Positions 47,238 to 62,306 of a DNA stretch of 64,000 nt are shown in pieces. The notes under the pieces were generated by a model that had not been told where the DNA came from, did not search any database, and saw only the letters and a list, made by a program, of their open reading frames with translations. A program made the position numbers and the translations under genes. The stretch is from Pseudomonas sp. N40(2020) (GTDB taxonomy: Bacteria > Pseudomonadota > Gammaproteobacteria > Pseudomonadales > Pseudomonadaceae), in contig NZ_JACSZV010000008.1 in the NCBI RefSeq assembly GCF_014472415.1, positions 1-64,000 of the forward strand. The letters run 5' to 3'. How positions within the stretch are numbered: the first letter of the stretch is position 1; every line of letters begins with the position of its first letter.

Positions 47238-48104
47238 TTAATTCTTTGCGACAGCGGGTTGGGCTGTCGTCGGCGCTACTGGTTCCCGCCAGCCAACAGC
47301 GAGGCCGTTGGCGTAGCGCAGATCGATGCGCGCAATGTTCGTAATCTGTTCTTTGAGCGTCTTGTCATAGATGGCGATGAAGCGGCGCATCTTTTCCACC
47401 AGGTTGCCGCGTCCCAGCAGCAACTCGATGCCGGGGCCGGAACTGCCGGCACCGGTGGTCAGGAACCAGCTCCCGCGTTCACGCAATTCCAGGCGTGCAA
47501 TCGAGAAGCCCAGCGGGCGCAACATCTGGCTCAGCACCTGGTACTGCTGCATCACTTGCTGCTGGGCCCGTTGGGGGCCGAACAGCTGTGGCAGGTGTTC
47601 GTAGTTCGCCAGTTCCCTGGGCGTAAACGCCTGGCCCTGGTTGTTCAGCAAAGACTCGTCACCCCAACGCGCCACCGGCAGTTGCTCTTCGAGGCGAATC
47701 ACCACTTGATCCGGCCACACCCGACGCACTTCGGCGTGGGCGATCCAGGGCATTTGCTCAAGTTCCTTGCGCATGCTCGCCAGATCGATGGTGAAGAAGC
47801 TCGCCGCCACAAAAGGCGCGATTCGCTGCTGCACCGCTTGCTGGCTGATGTAGCTCAGGTCGCCCTGCACGGCGATCTTGGTGATCGGCCGGTCGGCGTA
47901 AGGCAGCAAACGCTGCGCGCCTTCGTAAGTACCGAACCCGAGCGCGACCAGCAGCACCGGCCAGAACAGGCTTTTCAGAAAACCGAAGTTGGCTTTCGGC
48001 AGGCGCGCGGACATCGGCTCTTTGGCCACCATTCGGCTGGCACCCCGCGGCACCGGCTTGCGGCCGGGTGCGGGTGGCTGATGTCTGAGCTGAGCGCCTT
48101 GCAT
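47238..48104 (-). CDS. ftsQ: Cell division protein FtsQ
   Basis: The 288-residue bitopic protein connects early and late divisome proteins and forms a complex with FtsB and FtsL. It has a cytosolic N-terminus, one TM at about residues 45-62 ([15 protein letters not shown]), a POTRA domain starting [20 protein letters not shown] and a beta domain. ATG at 48104, with AGAGG upstream, follows the ddlB stop by 4 bases; the longer open frame upstream overlaps ddlB and is unlikely. Confidence 0.95.
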   Translation of the reverse strand: MQGAQLRHQPPAPGRKPVPRGASRMVAKEPMSARLPKANFGFLKSLFWPVLLVALGFGTYEGAQRLLPYADRPITKIAVQGDLSYISQQAVQQRIAPFVAASFFTIDLASMRKELEQMPWIAHAEVRRVWPDQVVIRLEEQLPVARWGDESLLNNQGQAFTPRELANYEHLPQLFGPQRAQQQVMQQYQVLSQMLRPLGFSIARLELRERGSWFLTTGAGSSGPGIELLLGRGNLVEKMRRFIAIYDKTLKEQITNIARIDLRYANGLAVGWREPVAPTTAQPAVAKN

Positions 48105-48108
48105 CGTC

Positions 48109-50517
<2,409 letters not shown>

Positions 50518-50525
<8 letters not shown>

Positions 50526-51588
50526 GGGCCACCTCCAGACAGGTATCGACCACGCTACGGGTGGCATCGGGTTTCGCCAGACGGCGGGCCGCTTGGGCCA
50601 TTTCTTCGAGTCGTTGCGGTTGCATCAAGACCTCTGTCAGGCGCGCGGCAAGGTCCGCGGCACCAGTCGTTCTTTGCGGCATCAGGAAGGCAGCGCCTTC
50701 ACGGGCCAAATAATCGGCGTTGCGGGTCTGGTGATCGTCGATCGCGTGGGGCAAAGGCACCAGCATCGAGGGCAGACCGGCAGCAGCCAGCTCACTGATG
50801 GTCAACGCGCCTGCGCGGCACACCACCAGGTCAGCCCAGCCATAGGCCTGGGCCATGTCTTTGATGAACGGCTGCACCTGCGCGTCCACGCCGGCGGCGC
50901 GGTAGCGCTCTGCAGTCACTTCATCGTGGTTTTTGCCGGCCTGATGAAACACCTCAGGACGCAAATCGGCAGCGACTTGGGCCAGGGCTTCAGGCAGCAA
51001 CTTGTTCAACGGTTCTGCGCCCAGGCTTCCGCCAAGGATCAGCAAACGCGCTTTGCGACCGGCCAGAGCAGGTCGCGATGTGTCGAGGAACAGCTCGCTG
51101 CGCACCGGGTTTCCGGTGGTACGGCGGCTGTCCGACAGAGTAAAGGTGTCGGGGAATGCTTCACACACCCGGGCGGCGAACGGCACCAGCAACCGATTGG
51201 CGGTGCCGGCGACAGCGTTCTGCTCGTGAACAATCACCGGCACACCGGCCAGTTTCGCGGCGAGGCCACCGGGGCCAGTCACATAACCACCGAAGCCAAC
51301 CACACACACCGGACGCAGCCGACGAATGATCGCACGCGCCTGCCACACCGATTTGAGCAGCATGAACGGCGCCTTGAGCAGCGACAGCTTGCCCTTGCCG
51401 CGCAACCCGCTGGCGTTGATGCGATGCAGTTCCAGCCCAGCGGCCGGGACCAGTTCGTTCTCGATCCCGCGTGGCGTGCCGAGCCAGTGCACGGTGTAGC
51501 CGCGCGCCTGAAACTCGCGGGCACAGGCCAGCGCCGGGAACACGTGGCCGCCGGTTCCGCCGGCCATGATCAATACGTTAGCGCCCAT
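50518..51588 (-). CDS. murG: UDP-GlcNAc:lipid I N-acetylglucosaminyltransferase
   Basis: MurG makes lipid II from lipid I on the inner face of the membrane. The 356-residue GT-B protein has [19 protein letters not shown] at the N-terminus, the acceptor region [13 protein letters not shown] and the UDP-GlcNAc site [16 protein letters not shown]. The ATG at 51588 overlaps the ftsW stop by 11 bases, which suggests coupled translation. Confidence 0.97.
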
Positions 51589-52795
51589 GATTCGGCTCCT
51601 CGGCGAAGTCGCTCTCATGGAATTCCATCTCTTCACTGCCCAGGTGGGTTCGACTCTCCCACTCGATCCTCAGCAACAAGCCGAGACAGGCACAGCAAAT
51701 CACCAACGAACTGCCGCCGTAACTGAGGAACGGCAAGGTCAGACCTTTGGTTGGCAGCAGGCCGACGTTCACACCGATGTTGATCAGGAACTGACCGATC
51801 CACAGGAACGACAAGCCGTAAGCCACATAAGCGGCAAAAAACTGTTTGGCTTTCTCGGCCCACAAGCCGATGTACATGCCGCGAATACACACGAACACGA
51901 ACAGCGCCACGGTGCACAGCGAACCCACCGCGCCGAGCTCTTCGGCCAGCACTGAGAACACGAAGTCGGTGTGTGCTTCCGGCAGGTAGAACTGCTTCTG
52001 CACGCTGTTGCCCAGACCCACGCCCAGCCACTCACCGCGACCGAACGCGATCAAGGCTTGCGACAACTGGTAACCGGCACCGAACTGGTCGGCCCACGGG
52101 TCGGCGAAGTTGGTCAGACGCGCCATCCGGTAAGGCTGCATTTGAATCAGCAAGACCACGGCCCCGACCGCCAGCACCACCATCAGCGAGAAGCGGAACA
52201 AGCCGACCCCGCCGAGGAACAGCATCGCCGCCGCAGCGCCCATCATGACGACGGTGGCACCGAAGTCCGGCTCCATCAGCAACAGTCCGGCCATCGGCAG
52301 CAGCACGATGAATGGCTTGAAGAAGCCCATCCAGCTTTCGCGCACTTCTTTCTGGCGCCGCACCAGGTAACCGGCGAGGTAGATCACCACGAACACTTTG
52401 GCGATTTCGGATGGCTGAACGTTGAAGAAGCTGAAACCGATCCAGCGCATCGAACCATTCACCTCTCGGCCAATGCCCGGGATGATCACCATTACCAGCA
52501 AGCCAAAGGCACCCAGCAGCATCAACCAGCCGAGGCGCTGCCAGGTGGCGATCGGAATCATCATGGTGACGATGCACGCGCCCAGCCCCAGCACCACATA
52601 AATAAGGTGACGGATCATGTAATACAGCGGACTGCCCGACTGCGCCGCCGCGACTTCGGTCGATGCCGAGGCGATCATGATCAGGCCCAGCCCCAACAAT
52701 GCCAGGCAACCGGCAAGCATCGGGAAGTCGAGGTCGATCCCGCGCCCGGTGATGATCGGCGACGGATACGGCTTGATGATGTTGAGCAGGCTCAT
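51578..52795 (-). CDS. ftsW: Peptidoglycan glycosyltransferase FtsW
   Basis: FtsW is the SEDS-family septal glycosyltransferase, which works with FtsI. The 405-residue protein has ten TM helices and the SEDS motifs SMRWIGFSFFNVQPSEIAK, PDFGATVVMM and LPFLSYGGSSLV. The catalytic Asp lies in the large periplasmic loop. ATG at 52795 overlaps the murD stop (ATGA). The frame is open further upstream but this start gives the usual N-terminus. Confidence 0.97.
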   Translation of the reverse strand: MSLLNIIKPYPSPIITGRGIDLDFPMLAGCLALLGLGLIMIASASTEVAAAQSGSPLYYMIRHLIYVVLGLGACIVTMMIPIATWQRLGWLMLLGAFGLLVMVIIPGIGREVNGSMRWIGFSFFNVQPSEIAKVFVVIYLAGYLVRRQKEVRESWMGFFKPFIVLLPMAGLLLMEPDFGATVVMMGAAAAMLFLGGVGLFRFSLMVVLAVGAVVLLIQMQPYRMARLTNFADPWADQFGAGYQLSQALIAFGRGEWLGVGLGNSVQKQFYLPEAHTDFVFSVLAEELGAVGSLCTVALFVFVCIRGMYIGLWAEKAKQFFAAYVAYGLSFLWIGQFLINIGVNVGLLPTKGLTLPFLSYGGSSLVICCACLGLLLRIEWESRTHLGSEEMEFHESDFAEEPNHGR

Positions 52796-54138
52796 GCCAG
52801 TTCCTCCACGGCGCGGACGAACTGGTGACCACGGTCTTCGTAATTCTTGAACATGTCGAAACTGGCGCAGGCCGGCGACAACAGCACCACATCGCCCGCT
52901 TGCGCGGCGGCGCGACATTGCTCAACGGCTTCAACCAGCGAGGTGGCGCGAATCAGTGGCACGGCATCGCCGATGGCGTCACCGATCTTGTCCGAGTCGC
53001 GGCCCATCAGGATCACGGCGCGGCAGTTGGCCGCCACCGGATCACGCAGATCATTGAACTCGGCGCCCTTGCCGTCACCGCCGGCGATCAGAATGACCTT
53101 GCCGTCGATGTCCGCACCCAGGCCTTCGATGGCCGCCAGTGCGGCGCCAACGTTGGTGGCTTTGGAGTCGTTGTAATAAGCGACGCCGTCCAGATCACGC
53201 ACCCACTGGCAGCGATGTTCGAGGCCGGCGAATGTGCGCAGGGCCGAAAGCATGGCGTCGAATGGCAGACCGACCGCATGGCCGAGCGCCAGCGCCGCCA
53301 AGGCGTTGGACTGGTTGTGGGCGCCACGAATCTTCAATTCGCGCACCGGCATCAGGTTCTGGAATTCGAAAGCCAGATACTTCTCGCCGTCTTCTTCACG
53401 GATACCGAATGCCTTGAAATCAGGTTTGCTCAGGCCGAAGGTCCAGCACGGCTGGCCCTCACCCATCAGCGGACGGGTCAGCGCATCCTGACGGTTGACC
53501 ACGAACTGCTTCGCGCCACGGAAGATCCGGTGCTTGGCCAAGTGATAAGCCGGCAGCCCGCTGTAGCGATCCATGTGGTCTTCGCTGATGTTCAGCACGG
53601 TCGCTACTTCGGCGTTGAGCTGATCAGTGGTTTCCAGCTGGAAGCTCGACAGTTCCATCACGTACAGCTCGACATCGTCACTGAGCAGATCCAGCGCCGG
53701 CGTACCGAGGTTGCCGCCCACCGCCACGCGCTTGCCGGCCGCAGCCGCCATCTCGCCAACCAGCGTGGTGACGGTGCTTTTCGCGTTGGAACCGCTGATG
53801 GCCACGATCGGCGCCTGCGCGTTACGCGCGAACAGCTCGATGTCACCGGACAGTTTCACGCCACGGGCCGCGGCGGCTTGCAGGGCAGGGGTCGCCAGCG
53901 CCAGACCGGGGCTCACGTAGAGCTCGTCGGCACGGCACAGGAATTCGACGTCCAGCTCGCCACAACGCACTTCCACGTGCGGATAGTCACGCTTGAGCGT
54001 GGCCAGTTCCGGTGGATTTTCCCGCGTGTCAGCCACAGCAAACGACGTGCCCCGGTTCGCCAGGAAGCGAACCAGGGACATGCCGCTCTTGCCGAGGCCG
54101 ACAACGATGCGGAAGTGGTCAGAAGCGATCAGAGACAC
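52792..54138 (-). CDS. murD: UDP-N-acetylmuramoyl-L-alanine--D-glutamate ligase
   Basis: MurD adds D-Glu to UDP-MurNAc-L-Ala. The 448-residue protein has GLGKSGMSLVRFLANRG at the N-terminus, the P-loop AISGSNAKSTVTTLVGEM near residue 115, the YNDSKATNVGAALAAI substrate motif and SPACASFDMFKNYEDRG near the C-terminus. The start is GTG with GAGG upstream. Confidence 0.97.
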   Translation of the reverse strand: MSLIASDHFRIVVGLGKSGMSLVRFLANRGTSFAVADTRENPPELATLKRDYPHVEVRCGELDVEFLCRADELYVSPGLALATPALQAAAARGVKLSGDIELFARNAQAPIVAISGSNAKSTVTTLVGEMAAAAGKRVAVGGNLGTPALDLLSDDVELYVMELSSFQLETTDQLNAEVATVLNISEDHMDRYSGLPAYHLAKHRIFRGAKQFVVNRQDALTRPLMGEGQPCWTFGLSKPDFKAFGIREEDGEKYLAFEFQNLMPVRELKIRGAHNQSNALAALALGHAVGLPFDAMLSALRTFAGLEHRCQWVRDLDGVAYYNDSKATNVGAALAAIEGLGADIDGKVILIAGGDGKGAEFNDLRDPVAANCRAVILMGRDSDKIGDAIGDAVPLIRATSLVEAVEQCRAAAQAGDVVLLSPACASFDMFKNYEDRGHQFVRAVEELA

Positions 54139-54143
54139 TCGTT

Positions 54144-55226
54144 CTACCTCAGCTTCAGGGTGGCAAGGCCAACCAACACGAGAATCACGGTGATGATCCA
54201 GAAACGGACGATCACACGCGGCTCGGGCCAGCCCTTGAGTTCAAAGTGGTGGTGAATCGGTGCCATGCGGAACACGCGGCGACCGGTCAACTTAAAGGAC
54301 GCAACCTGGATGACGACCGACAAGGTTTCCATCACGAACACGCCGCCCATGATGAACAGGACGATTTCCTGACGGACGATCACCGCGATGGTGCCCAGTG
54401 CAGCACCCAGCGCCAGTGCGCCGACGTCGCCCATGAATACTTGGGCCGGATAGGTGTTGAACCAGAGGAACCCCAGACCGGCACCGATCAATGCGCCGCA
54501 GAACACGATCAGTTCGCCCGCACCCGGTACATAAGGAATCAACAGGTATTCGGCGAATTTCACGTTACCCGACAGGTAGCAGAAAATGCCCAGGCCACCG
54601 CCGACCATCACGGTTGGCATGATCGCCAAACCGTCGAGGCCGTCGGTCAGGTTGACCGCGTTGCTTGAACCGACGATCACAAAGTAGGTCAGCACGATGA
54701 AGCCCAGGCCCAGCGGAATGCTGTAGTCCTTGAGCATCGGCAAGATCAACGTGGTTTCCACCGGCGTGCTAGCGGTCGTATAAAGGAAGATCGCCGCGCC
54801 GAGGCCAAACACCGACTGCCAGAAATACTTCCAGCGGCTCGGCAAGCCACGGGAGTTCTTCTCGATGACTTTGCGGTAATCGTCAACCCAACCTATGGCG
54901 CCGAACAGCAGGGTCACCAGCAATACGGTCCAGACATAACGGTTGCTCAGGTCTGCCCACAGCAAGGTGCTGACGCCGATCGAAGACAGAATCAGTGCGC
55001 CGCCCATGGTCGGAGTACCCGACTTGGACAGGTGCGATTGCGGGCCGTCGTTACGAACGGATTGACCGATCTGACGGTTCTGCAAAGTGCGGATCATCCA
55101 CGGGCCATAGCACAGCGACAAAACCAGCGCGGTCAGCACACCGAGAATCCCGCGCAGGGTCAGGTACTGAAAGACCGCGAAGCCTTTGTAGAACTGTTGC
55201 AGATACTCCGCTAGCAGCAGCAGCAT
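54144..55226 (-). CDS. mraY: Phospho-N-acetylmuramoyl-pentapeptide-transferase
   Basis: MraY transfers phospho-MurNAc-pentapeptide to undecaprenyl phosphate to make lipid I. The 360-residue length is the usual one, with ten TM helices. Conserved stretches include [43 protein letters not shown] with catalytic Asp residues, and [11 protein letters not shown]. The ATG overlaps the murF stop (TAATG), which fixes the start. Confidence 0.98.
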   Translation of the reverse strand: MLLLLAEYLQQFYKGFAVFQYLTLRGILGVLTALVLSLCYGPWMIRTLQNRQIGQSVRNDGPQSHLSKSGTPTMGGALILSSIGVSTLLWADLSNRYVWTVLLVTLLFGAIGWVDDYRKVIEKNSRGLPSRWKYFWQSVFGLGAAIFLYTTASTPVETTLILPMLKDYSIPLGLGFIVLTYFVIVGSSNAVNLTDGLDGLAIMPTVMVGGGLGIFCYLSGNVKFAEYLLIPYVPGAGELIVFCGALIGAGLGFLWFNTYPAQVFMGDVGALALGAALGTIAVIVRQEIVLFIMGGVFVMETLSVVIQVASFKLTGRRVFRMAPIHHHFELKGWPEPRVIVRFWIITVILVLVGLATLKLR

Positions 55227-56593
55227 TAATGTTTCTCCAGACTGGACCCGCACAGAGCCGCAACGATGTTTTCCATCGCTGCACTGCGCGAACCCTTGAT
55301 CAAAATGGTGGTGTTTGTGTCCTGCTCGGCGTCGAGGGCCTGGATCAGTTCGGCTTGCGTGCCGAAGTGATGCGCCTGTTCACCGAAAGCGTTTACGGCG
55401 TGAACCATGTTCGGCCCAACGGCATAAAGCGCGGAAACCTTGCCCCGGGCGTATTCGCCCACGTCGCGGTGCCCCTGCTCCGCCCAATCGCCCAACTCGC
55501 CGATATCTCCGAGCACCAGGACGGTGCGGCCGGAAAAGCCGGCGAGTATATCAACGGCCGCGCACATTGAGGTGGGGTTTGCGTTGTAAGTGTCATCGAT
55601 CACGCGCATACCGTTTTTTGCCAGTTGCGCGACGGTGCGGCCCTTGACCGGTTGCACCGCGCCAAGCCCGGTGGCGATGCCGAACAGCGACACGCCCAAC
55701 GCATGTGCGGCAGCAGCAGCGGCCATCGAATTGGCGACGTTATGGGTGCCGAGCAGATTCAGTTGAACGCGCTCCGAACCTTCAGGCGTGTGCAGATTGA
55801 ACGCCGGGCAACCCCGGGCATCGGTGCTCAGGTCGCTGGCGTAGAAGTCAGCTTGCGAATTGCTCAGGGCGAAAGTCAGGACTTTGCGAGCACCCGCGCG
55901 GGTCTTCCAGATACCGAAGGCCTTGTCGTCGAGATTCAGCACGGCGATGCCATCAGCCGCCAGACCTTCGATGATTTCGCCTTTGGCTTCGACGATTTTT
56001 TCCGGGCCGCCGAACTCACCGACGTGAGCGGTGCCGGCATTGTTGAGGATCGCCACATGCGGCTTGGTCAACCCGACCGTGTAGGCGATTTCACCCAGAC
56101 GCGAAGCGCCCAGTTCGATCACGGCCGAGGTGTGTTCCGCGGCCAGTTCGATCAGGGTCAGCGGTACGCCGAGGTCGTTGTTCAGATTGCCACGGGTCGC
56201 CAGCACCGGGCCGCGCGTGCGCAGGATGCTTGCGAGCATTTCCTTGACCGTGGTCTTGCCACTGGAACCGGTCACGGCAGCCACTGGCTGAGTGAAGGCG
56301 GCGCGGTTCAAGGCACCCAATTGGCCCAAGGCCTGACGGGTATCCTTGACCAACAACTGTGGCAACGTGCTGTCGGCGACTTCACGCTCGACCAGCGCTG
56401 CTACGGCGCCTTTGGCGGCGACGTCGTTCAGATAATCGTGACCATCGAAACGCGGGCCGGTCAGGGCAATAAACAGTTGGCCGGGCTTGATCGCGCGGCT
56501 GTCGATGCTCACACCGTCGAAACTGGCATCGGCGCTGATCAGGCGTGCGTCGAGCGCGTTGCTCAATTCACTGAGTTTCAGGGCTTTAAGCAT
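55226..56593 (-). CDS. murF: UDP-MurNAc-tripeptide--D-alanyl-D-alanine ligase
   Basis: MurF adds the D-Ala-D-Ala dipeptide to complete the pentapeptide. The 455-residue protein has the P-loop [32 protein letters not shown] and the substrate-binding [14 protein letters not shown]. It overlaps murE by 8 bases upstream and mraY by 1 downstream. Confidence 0.97.
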   Translation of the reverse strand: MLKALKLSELSNALDARLISADASFDGVSIDSRAIKPGQLFIALTGPRFDGHDYLNDVAAKGAVAALVEREVADSTLPQLLVKDTRQALGQLGALNRAAFTQPVAAVTGSSGKTTVKEMLASILRTRGPVLATRGNLNNDLGVPLTLIELAAEHTSAVIELGASRLGEIAYTVGLTKPHVAILNNAGTAHVGEFGGPEKIVEAKGEIIEGLAADGIAVLNLDDKAFGIWKTRAGARKVLTFALSNSQADFYASDLSTDARGCPAFNLHTPEGSERVQLNLLGTHNVANSMAAAAAAHALGVSLFGIATGLGAVQPVKGRTVAQLAKNGMRVIDDTYNANPTSMCAAVDILAGFSGRTVLVLGDIGELGDWAEQGHRDVGEYARGKVSALYAVGPNMVHAVNAFGEQAHHFGTQAELIQALDAEQDTNTTILIKGSRSAAMENIVAALCGSSLEKH

Positions 56594-58048
56594 GGGCCAC
56601 CTCCCAAGCGGTCAAGGCGTGATCGGCCTCGACCAGATCAGAGAAGGCATGGCGCTCGCCGTTGATTTCCTGATAGTCCTCGTGACCTTTGCCAGCCAGC
56701 ACAATCACGTCATCGGCCGAAGCAGCGGCAATCAATTGCGCGATGGCCTGACCACGGCCAGCCACGAACGTGACTTTATCCACAGCGGTAAAACCGGCAC
56801 GGATGTCATCGAAAATCACTGCCGGGTCTTCGGTGCGCGGATTGTCATCGGTGACCAGCACTTGATCGGCCAGACGCTCGACCACTTCGGCCATCAACGG
56901 ACGCTTGCCACGATCACGATCACCGCCACAGCCGAACAGGCACAGCAACTGACCTTTGACGTGCGGACGCAATGCCGTGAGAACTTTTTCCAGCGCATCC
57001 GGGGTGTGGGCGTAATCAACCACCACCAGCGGCTGAGTGCCGCCGCCAAGACGCTGCATGCGTCCGGCCGGGCCTTCGAGCTTCGGCAACACTTTGAGAA
57101 TTTCGTCGAGTGCGTAATCCAGGCCGAGCAAAGCACCGACCGCAGCCAGTACGTTGCTCAGGTTGAAACGACCGAGCAAGGTGCTGCGCAGATGATGTTC
57201 GCCCTGCGGCGTCACCAGCGTGGCGCGTACGCCGTGGTCGTCGAACTGCGCTTCGCGACAGAACAGATAAGCGCTGCTGTCGAGCAGGCTATAGGTGATC
57301 AAGCGCGACTCACGTTTTTCAGCGGCCAGTTGCCGGCCGAAATCGTCGTCGAGGTTGACCACGCGGCACTTCAGATCATTCCAGGCAAACAGCCGGGCCT
57401 TGGCCTCGGCGTAAGCCTCCATGGTGCCGTGATAATCGAGGTGATCGCGGGACAGGTTGGTCATCACTGCCACGTCGAACGCCAGCGCAGTCACCCGGCC
57501 TTGATCCAGACCATGGGACGAGACTTCCATGGCCACGGCTTTCGCGCCGGCCTTTTTCAGGTCGCCCAAAGTCGCTTGCACGGCAATCGGGTTCGGCGTG
57601 GTGTGCAGACCGCTTTCCAATGCGCCATAGAAGCCGGAACCGAGGGTGCCGACAATGCCGCAATGCTGACCAAGCAGATCCAATGCCTGCGCGACCAGTT
57701 GGGTCACGCTGGTTTTACCGTTGGTGCCGGTGACGCCGATCAAGTTCAGATGATGGCTTGGTTCGCCGTAAAACCGCCCGGCGATATCTGACAACTGCGC
57801 CGCGAGCCCTTTGACCGGAATCAACGGGACGTCAGTGATAGGCAGGACGGTCGCGCCCTCAACTTCATAGGCCACAGCGGCAGCGCCGCGCGCCAGCGCA
57901 TCGGCAATGTGCGCACGGCCATCAAATTTGCCGCCCGGCACCGCGAGGAACAAATCACCCGCGCGCACGTTACGGCTGTCCAGCGCCAATTCACGGATCA
58001 ACAGATCGTGGCCGGCGTGGGGGAATATTTTGTTCAGACTTAATGACA

Positions 58049-58049
<1 letters not shown>
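56586..58049 (-). CDS. murE: UDP-MurNAc-dipeptide--meso-DAP ligase
   Basis: MurE adds the third residue of the stem peptide. The 487-residue protein has the P-loop GVTGTNGKTSVTQLVAQAL, SSHGLDQGRV and the motif TDDNPRTEDP, whose DNPR part marks enzymes using meso-diaminopimelate. It overlaps the ftsI stop by one base and murF by 8 bases. Confidence 0.97.
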
Positions 58050-60077
<2,028 letters not shown>

Positions 60078-60081
<4 letters not shown>

Positions 60082-61025
60082 CGCAACTTCTCCGCGACGC
60101 GCATGACGGCGCTACGGGAACGTGGGTTGGCTTTGAGTTCGGCGTCGGAGGCCGTCTGCGCTTTGCCATGGACTTTGATTTTCGGTTCGAACGCTACGTG
60201 GCGAACCGGCAGGTTGCGCGGCAGGTTGTCGGCTTCGCCTTTCACCAGCTTGCGCATGAACAGTTTGACGATGCGGTCTTCCAGCGAGTGGAAGCTGATC
60301 ACGACCAGACGGCCGCCGATTTCCAACGCGTCCAGTGCGGCTTCAAGGCCGGCTTCCAGATCGCCCAACTCGTTGTTGACGTGAATACGCAAACCCTGGA
60401 ACGCACGGGTCGCCGGGTTCTTGCCCTTCTCCCACGCCGGGTTGGCAACCTTGAGTACTTCAGCCAGATCGGCGGTGCGCTCGAAGGGCTTGATATCGCG
60501 ACGTTCGGCGACGGCGCGAGCCATGCGACCGGAGAAACGCTCTTCGCCGTATTCCTTGAACACCCGGGCGATTTCCTCAGCCGGCGCGGTGTTAACGAAC
60601 TCGGCAGCGCTGATGCCACGGGACGGATCCATGCGCATGTCGAGCGGGCCGTCGTTGAGGAAACTGAAGCCGCGCTCAGCGTCGTCGAGTTGCGGCGAAG
60701 ACACGCCCAGGTCGAGCAGGATGCCGCTGACCTTGCCGGCCAAACCACGTTCGGCGACGACCGAACCGAGCTCGGCAAAGCTGCGCTGCACAACGACAAA
60801 GCGGCCGTCTTCGGCCGCTAGCGTTTGCCCGGTGGCAATCGCTTGTGGATCCTTGTCGAATCCGATGAGTCGCCCGTCAGTCCCAAGCTGGCTGAGGATC
60901 AACCGACTGTGCCCGCCGCGCCCGAACGTGCCGTCCAGATAGCAGCCATCAGGACGTACGGCGAGAGCCTCGACGGCCTCGTCAAGCAGTACGGTGATGT
61001 GGTTAAAGCCGCTATCAATAGTCAC
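60078..61025 (-). CDS. rsmH: 16S rRNA (cytosine(1402)-N(4))-methyltransferase
   Basis: RsmH (MraW) methylates the N4 of C1402 in 16S rRNA. The 315-residue protein has [13 protein letters not shown] at the start, the SAM-binding [33 protein letters not shown] and the late [15 protein letters not shown]. The start is GTG overlapping the mraZ stop (GTGA). RsmI, which methylates the same nucleotide at 2'-O, is encoded nearby at 62307. Confidence 0.97.
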
Positions 61026-61477
61026 AGGATCAAATCACGCAGTTCATCAGGCATCGCGCCCGGTTGTTGAATGGCAGCAAGGTCAGCGGCAGACACCGCG
61101 TTCCATGCATCCTCGTCCCACAATTGGAACTTGTTCAGTTGGCCCACCAGCATCGCTTTCTTATCAAGCTTGGCGTATTCGCGCAGACGCGGTGGAACCA
61201 GAAAACGACCACTGCCATCGAGTTCGAGGTCGACGGCATTACCAATCAATAAACGTTGCAGGCGACGGTTCTCTTCGCGAAGCGAAGGGAGTGCGCGCAA
61301 CTTGGTTTCAATAATTTCCCACTCGTCGAGCGGATAGACACACAGACACGGATCAACGGCATCAATGGTGACGATCAATTGGCCGGAACTGCGCGAATCG
61401 AGCTCGTCACGGTACCGGCTCGGCATAGCGAGACGGCCCTTTGCATCGAGACTGATAGCGTTAGCTCCGCGAAACAC
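61022..61477 (-). CDS. mraZ: Transcriptional regulator MraZ
   Basis: This 151-residue protein has two AbrB-like swapped-hairpin DNA-binding motifs ([20 protein letters not shown] near the start and [20 protein letters not shown] near residue 85). MraZ forms rings and represses the dcw cluster, including itself. It is the first gene of the cluster. The start is GTG at 61475-61477. MraZ-box-like repeats lie directly behind the promoter. Confidence 0.96.
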   Translation of the reverse strand: MFRGANAISLDAKGRLAMPSRYRDELDSRSSGQLIVTIDAVDPCLCVYPLDEWEIIETKLRALPSLREENRRLQRLLIGNAVDLELDGSGRFLVPPRLREYAKLDKKAMLVGQLNKFQLWDEDAWNAVSAADLAAIQQPGAMPDELRDLIL

Positions 61478-61518
61478 GTCTGCGTTTCTCCAATTTTTAT
61501 CGTTTTGAGCTCAAAAAA

Positions 61519-61545
61519 CCCACTTCATGCCACTTTCCGCCACTT
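61519..61545 (-). promoter_or_regulatory. MraZ boxes, three 10-bp repeats
   Basis: On the minus strand AAGTGG occurs three times at an exact 10-base step (AAGTGGCGGA, AAGTGGCATG, AAGTGGGTTT). E. coli MraZ binds TGGGN repeats separated by five bases, the same step. They begin at about the expected transcription start, so bound MraZ would block it. Confidence 0.7.
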
Positions 61546-61551
61546 GCGCAC

Positions 61552-61581
61552 ACTATAGGAATGCGCCCACCACACCGTCAA
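61552..61581 (-). promoter_or_regulatory. dcw cluster promoter
   Basis: On the minus strand TTGACG (61576-61581), an 18-base spacer and TATAGT (61552-61557). The start point is expected near 61545, about 68 bases ahead of the mraZ GTG. Confidence 0.7.
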
Positions 61582-61878
61582 GGCGCGGATTAAAGGAAAA
61601 CCCTTACAGAACGGAGATTTAGGAGCATAAAAGGAGGCACAACGAGAATCTGGCGGAGACTTTTGACCCATAACTTGATGCAGCACTGAAAGCTGCGCTC
61701 GAAAGTTAAAGTAATTTGTTAAGAGTAAGATTTTTTCGGTATTACGAAGGCGCTTCTGCTGTTGATTGAAGCAGGGTGGGAAATTGCTATTACTGCATTT
61801 GCCGCTGCCGAACTTTCAGCGTGGGCCTGCTGATAATACACAGCCCCGATAACACTGATTCAAGCAGGGAAAGAAAAA
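61582..61878. other. Non-coding region between the dcw promoter and rnpB
   Basis: About 300 bases with no gene. Beyond the promoter there is an A-rich stretch and then the T-run after the 3' end of rnpB on the minus strand. Nothing else is recognised. Confidence 0.5.
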
Positions 61879-62236
61879 GGTGGAGAGTCGATCTGTAAGC
61901 CGGGTTCTGTCTTGAACAGTCATTCGTCTACGATGGCCATCACTGGACATCTTTAGCAACCTACCCGGTCCCAGCGCGGGCCACGCCTTGGGACCCTATT
62001 TGGTCTTGCTCCAAGTGGGGTTTACCTAGCCACGAACTGTTGCCAGACGTGCGGTGCGCTCTTACCGCACCTTTTCACCCTTACCGTCGCCGAAGCGCTT
62101 AGGCGGTTATTTTCTGTGGCACTTTCCGTAGGCTCACGCCTCCCAGGCATTACCTGGCACTTCGCCCTATGGAGCCCGGACTTTCCTCCCCCCCCTAATT
62201 TTCATAGAGGGCAGCGACTGTCCGATCGACTCTCCG
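61879..62236 (-). ncRNA. rnpB: RNase P RNA
   Basis: The catalytic RNA of RNase P, which matures tRNA 5' ends. On the minus strand it begins AGAGTCGATCGGACAGTCGC and carries the conserved GGAGGAAAGTCCGGGCTCC, the ACAGAAAATAACCGCC stretch and the 3' end GGCTTACAGATCGACTCT, which pairs with the 5' end (P1). The length of about 358 bases fits type A RNA. A T-run follows its 3' end. Confidence 0.96.
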
Positions 62237-62242
62237 CCGCGA

Positions 62243-62271
62243 AGGTTAACGGCAGAGCGGCCGAAGAACAA
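62243..62271 (-). promoter_or_regulatory. rnpB promoter
   Basis: On the minus strand TTGTTC (62266-62271), a 17-base spacer and TAACCT (62243-62248). The start point falls at about 62236, the 5' end of rnpB. Confidence 0.7.
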
Positions 62272-62306
62272 GCGCTAAAAGCCCCAAGACCGCTATGGGC
62301 GACGGC

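Noticed and set aside
52825..54255. Plus-strand open frame of 476 codons opposite murD
   Set aside because: It lies over a complete murD and shows shadow composition.
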